DNA of 64,000 nucleotides from Chlorella sorokiniana (taxonomy: Eukaryota > Chlorophyta > Trebouxiophyceae > Chlorellales > Chlorellaceae): contig CP084613.1 of assembly GCA_025917655.1 (NCBI GenBank), positions 186,001-250,000 of the forward strand, in the 5' to 3' direction. Shown here one piece after another: positions 61,600-64,000 of this stretch. Each line of letters starts with the position of its first letter. Positions within the stretch are counted from its first letter, which is position 1. Under the pieces are notes generated by a model. It ran no database searches. It worked only from the letters and a program-made list of their open reading frames with translations, and had not been told where the DNA came from. A program made the translations under genes and the position numbers.

Positions 61600-62500
61600 T
61601 CCCCGCCTTGCACGCTCCCTGGTGTTGCCGACACCGCTCCGTCGGAGCTCCAGCACATCGCTCGAGGCGCCGCTGTGCCCCACGCCGCTTGTTCGCGCTG
61701 CTGGAAGCCCAATGCTCTTGCTGCCCCTCCACTTCGTCCCAGCCCCACCCCATGTTGGCATGCATATTGCACTGCTTTGCTCCTCATTGCTGCTTCCCCA
61801 CTACCTGTCGCTTGCTTTCCAAACGTCCAAACGTCATGAAATTTTGCCTGGCCATGCGTCGCGGCGCATGCTGTACCGATACGCGTGCCCTCAGAACGAA
61901 TTCGCTTCACGATTGCCTCTCCCTTTGCTCCCCTTTTGCCTTCCCTTTTGCCCATCATGCCTCACTCTCTTTGCAGGCAGGAACGACGCGGATGCGCGGA
62001 ACTGCATGCCTTTCAGGCACCCCTTGCCGCCTCTGGGCGCTCCCCGCTGCACTCCTGCCCTCATGTTGCCCCATACGTACCGCCTTGTCCCCGCACTGTC
62101 CCCGTTCACTGCTCCCCTTGCGGCAGTTGTTTCGCATTGCACCTTGCTTTTGCCCGTGTTTAACAGAGTGAATGGCCTGGCACCGTCCAGAGGCAGGTGT
62201 GTCTTTGGTCGGCAGCAGCGCCGTGGCGGCTGACGGTAGGCTGCCAGCCGCGAACAGTTCCCCTCCTTGCGGCGCAGCCCTTCACCTCTGCTGGTGGGGC
62301 ACGGTTGTGTCATAAGGCCCCCTCTCCGTTCCCACATCCCCCACGCCAGCTGCAGCAGGGACAGTGGGGGAGGGGCCAACGGGGGCAGGCTTGCGTCTCG
62401 AGTAGGCTGTGTGGTGCGAATATGCGGTTGTCGGACCCGGTGACAAAATGACATGGAATTCTCGGCTTCTTGAGGTGTGACAGGTTCCTCTGCCAGATTC
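61600..62500. other. intergenic region
   Basis: About 900 bases downstream of the carrier gene. Pyrimidine-rich on the plus strand from 61900 to 62350. Open frames on both strands are compositional and have no conserved motif. No RNA gene or repeat was recognised. Confidence 0.45.
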
Positions 62501-62501
62501 T

Positions 62502-62887
62502 TCAGCCAGCCCCTTCAGCGGGCCTCTGGCGCACCCGTGCCTGTGTGGCGAGGGACGCGATCCCCGCCCTGCTCTGCCGCCGCCTCACCGCCCACCTCCT
62601 GCCGCGCAGCGACGCCTGCGGCAGCAGGGGGCGCGGGCGCTTACATGGCTGGGCTGCCGGGCCCGTTCCACGCCGGCGGCTGACAGCAGGCAAGTCCAAG
62701 CCATAGGGCGCGAACTCGAGCAGGTGCTGGCGACCTTGCAGCCCCCTGCCTTGGACCAGCACAGAGCCTGCCCGAAGCGCCGCGCTCTCCCACTCACCCT
62801 GCGGCGCTTTCTGGGCAGGTGCCGGGGCAGCTCCCCCAGCTCCTCCCTGGCAGCCTGGGAGGCCGTTTGCATCTCAGTCTCGTTCAT
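62502..62887 (-). CDS. possible small protein gene
   Basis: Tentative. ATG 62887 opens MNETEMQTASQAAREELGEL and PRHLPRKRR, followed by a strong donor (AG|GTGAGTGGG, about 62806). An acceptor near 62747 (GGCAG|G) restores the frame as GLQGRQHLLEFAPYGLDLPA and VSRRRGTGPAAQP. A second good donor (T|GTAAGC) lies close to 62645. The acidic/Gln N-terminus and basic centre look protein-like, but I recognise no family. It could instead be the 5' part of a longer gene or non-coding. Confidence 0.3.
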
Positions 62888-63162
62888 GGCGGCTGCAGCT
62901 GGGTAGCACCTGGATGGCCCGCCTAACAAGGTTAAAAAACGAACAAGGTCGGCTTCTTGGCGGCCCTTGAAAACAGCGGCGGCATGCTTGCCCGCATCGA
63001 GGCAGCATGGGTTACATACTGCTTGTGATTTTCAACCATTTGTGCAGTGTGGATCACATCAATGCTTGTGGGCATCATCTCTCGGGTTCAAGACCAGTGG
63101 ACACAACATCGGGCGGCGATTTTCAGCCCACGCCTGTCAACCTCAAGCCCGCCTCACGCGCA
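62888..63162. other. intergenic region
   Basis: 275 bases, AT-richer than the surroundings; presumed 3' flank of the Kazal gene and 5' flank of the possible small gene. Confidence 0.4.
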
Positions 63163-64000
63163 TCAAGCCAGCAGCAGCATGAAGCCGGCGAGGGCCAGTG
63201 CCACACGCGCGATTGAGGCAGCTGCAGCGCCGCTGGAGGCCACCGCCACGGCATCAGGCGCCGCCGCGGGGCTGGGGGCGGGCTCGGGCGCGGCGGCGGG
63301 CTGAGGGGCGGGGCCAGGCGCGGCGCCGGCGGACTGGATGAAGGGAGCTGCGCAGGGGCACTCGCCCTCGCACTCGATCTCCGCCCCTGCCGCGAGCGCC
63401 TGGCAGTCGTTGCCGTAGGTGGCGCCGTCCGCCCGCACACCGGGGCATACAGGAGGTAGCAGGGTTCGTCGCCGGCTGGCGGCTGCGCGCGGCGTCGCCG
63501 CCGTCGTCTGCGCTGCTCGGCGCGTCGGCATCGTCGCCAGGGTTGGCGGCAGGTCGGCAGGGGCACTCGCCCTGGCAGGCCACGGGCTGCTTGGCCACGA
63601 GCGCGAGGCAGTCGTTGCCGTACGTCTGGCCGTCTTCGCCGCACACCGGGGCAAACTCCAGCGTGCACGGGTCCGGCTTGGGGGCGCCGGGGCAGGGGCA
63701 CTCGCCCTGGCACGCCACCTCTGCGCCCGCCCCTCAGCCATGCAGTCGTTGCCGTAGGTGATGCCGTCGGCGCCGCACACGGGCAGGTAGCTGGCGGGGC
63801 AGGGCGTAGGCATGTCGCCGCCGGCGCCGGCAGCAGGGCCGGCGCCGTCCCCGCTGCCGCCGCTGCCGGCCAGCGTGCCGTTCACCTCGCCCTGCGCCAG
63901 GTCGGCGGCGCTGACTGTGCCGGCGGCCGGCTTGTCGCCAGCAGCGGGCTTGTCGCCAGCAGCGGGCTTGTCGCTAGTGGTGGGCTTGTCGCCAGCAGTG
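63163..64000 (-). CDS. Kazal-type serine protease inhibitor, GPI-anchor signal (5' end outside window)
   Basis: Three Kazal domains inhibit serine proteases through a loop held by disulfides. Domain A: CPASYLPVCGADGITYGNDC then VACQGECPCPG; B: CTLEFAPVCGEDGQTYGNDC then VACQGECPC; C: PCYLLYAPVC, RADGATYGNDCQALAAGAEI, ECEGECPC. Each has the PVCG-DG-TYGNDC core. The upstream part, running off the window, is a tandem (AGDKP)n repeat then VSAADLAQGEVNGTLAGSGG. After domain C come Pro/Ala-rich sequence and SSGAAAASIARVALALAGFM then LLLA and stop, a typical GPI signal. Hence it is probably displayed on the cell surface. The frame slips by one base near 63715, between domains B and C, and within domain C; all have the same sign. 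The signal peptide must be beyond base 64000. Confidence 0.9.
   Translation of the reverse strand, partial: TAGDKPTTSDKPAAGDKPAAGDKPAAGTVSAADLAQGEVNGTLAGSGGSGDGAGPAAGAGGDMPTPCPASYLPVCGADGITYGNDCMAEGRAQRWRARASAPAPAPPSRTRARWSLPRCAAKTARRTATTASRSWPSSPWPARASAPADLPPTLATMPTRRAAQTTAATPRAAASRRRTLLPPVCPGVRADGATYGNDCQALAAGAEIECEGECPCAAPFIQSAGAAPGPAPQPAAAPEPAPSPAAAPDAVAVASSGAAAASIARVALALAGFMLLLA
63925..64000 (-). repeat. 15-base coding minisatellite (AGDKP)n
   Basis: At least four head-to-tail copies of a 15-base unit (plus strand GGGCTTGTCGCCAGC) reach the window edge, each coding AGDKP with one variant (TSDKP). It forms a stalk-like spacer in the Kazal protein. Confidence 0.85.

Noticed and set aside
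62100-62454. Open frame on the minus strand downstream of the carrier gene
   Set aside because: Pro/Arg/Leu-rich translation of a pyrimidine-rich stretch with no conserved feature.

Overview
This is nuclear DNA of a green alga, most likely a Chlorella-clade trebouxiophyte. The window is very GC-rich. Genes are broken by many short introns (about 80-400 bases, mostly GT-AG, a few GC-AG), and (GCN)n runs give alanine-, glutamine- and serine-rich proteins. The gene content is eukaryotic and plant-like: COP9 signalosome subunit 8, a BAH-domain cytosine methyltransferase, a plant-type Zn/Cd P1B-ATPase with a GICC motif, plastid-targeted proteins and GPI-anchored cell-surface proteins. The species call is inference from style.

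Layout: 1-6012 (+) C-terminal part of a LacZ-type GH2 beta-galactosidase; 6270-8071 (+) YggS/PROSC PLP-binding protein; 8527-13974 (-) large membrane protein with repeated PTAxEV-type domains; 14460-15412 (+) glycine-zipper membrane protein; 15880-21647 (-) three tandem copies of an unknown membrane-protein gene; 21835-30382 (-) cytosine-5 DNA methyltransferase; 30724-31796 (+) CSN8, divergent from it; 32338-39676 (+) heavy-metal ATPase; 39701-39786 (-) intron-containing tRNA-His; 39868-41595 a repeat cluster; 41987-45860 (-) DHHC palmitoyltransferase; 46192-46932 (+) small plastid membrane protein; 47725-49700 (+) EamA transporter; 50468-53011 (+) F-box/leucine-rich-repeat protein; 53652-55836 (+) two-domain fasciclin protein; 56263-57425 and 57843-58973 (-) tandem pair of four-helix membrane proteins; 59533-61599 (+) mitochondrial-carrier-family transporter; 63163-64000 (-) Kazal inhibitor, cut by the window end.

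The genes do not form one pathway. Local themes are gene amplification (a triplication and a duplication of unknown membrane proteins), chromatin and protein-turnover regulators transcribed from one short divergent promoter (methyltransferase/CSN8), metal handling, and secreted or GPI-anchored surface proteins.

A caution runs through all coding calls. In almost every gene the conserved reading frame jumps by what looks like one missing base, nearly always with the same sign and usually in a G or C run. I read this as consensus errors in the assembly rather than gene decay, so the exon lists are approximate and the genes should be treated as probably intact.
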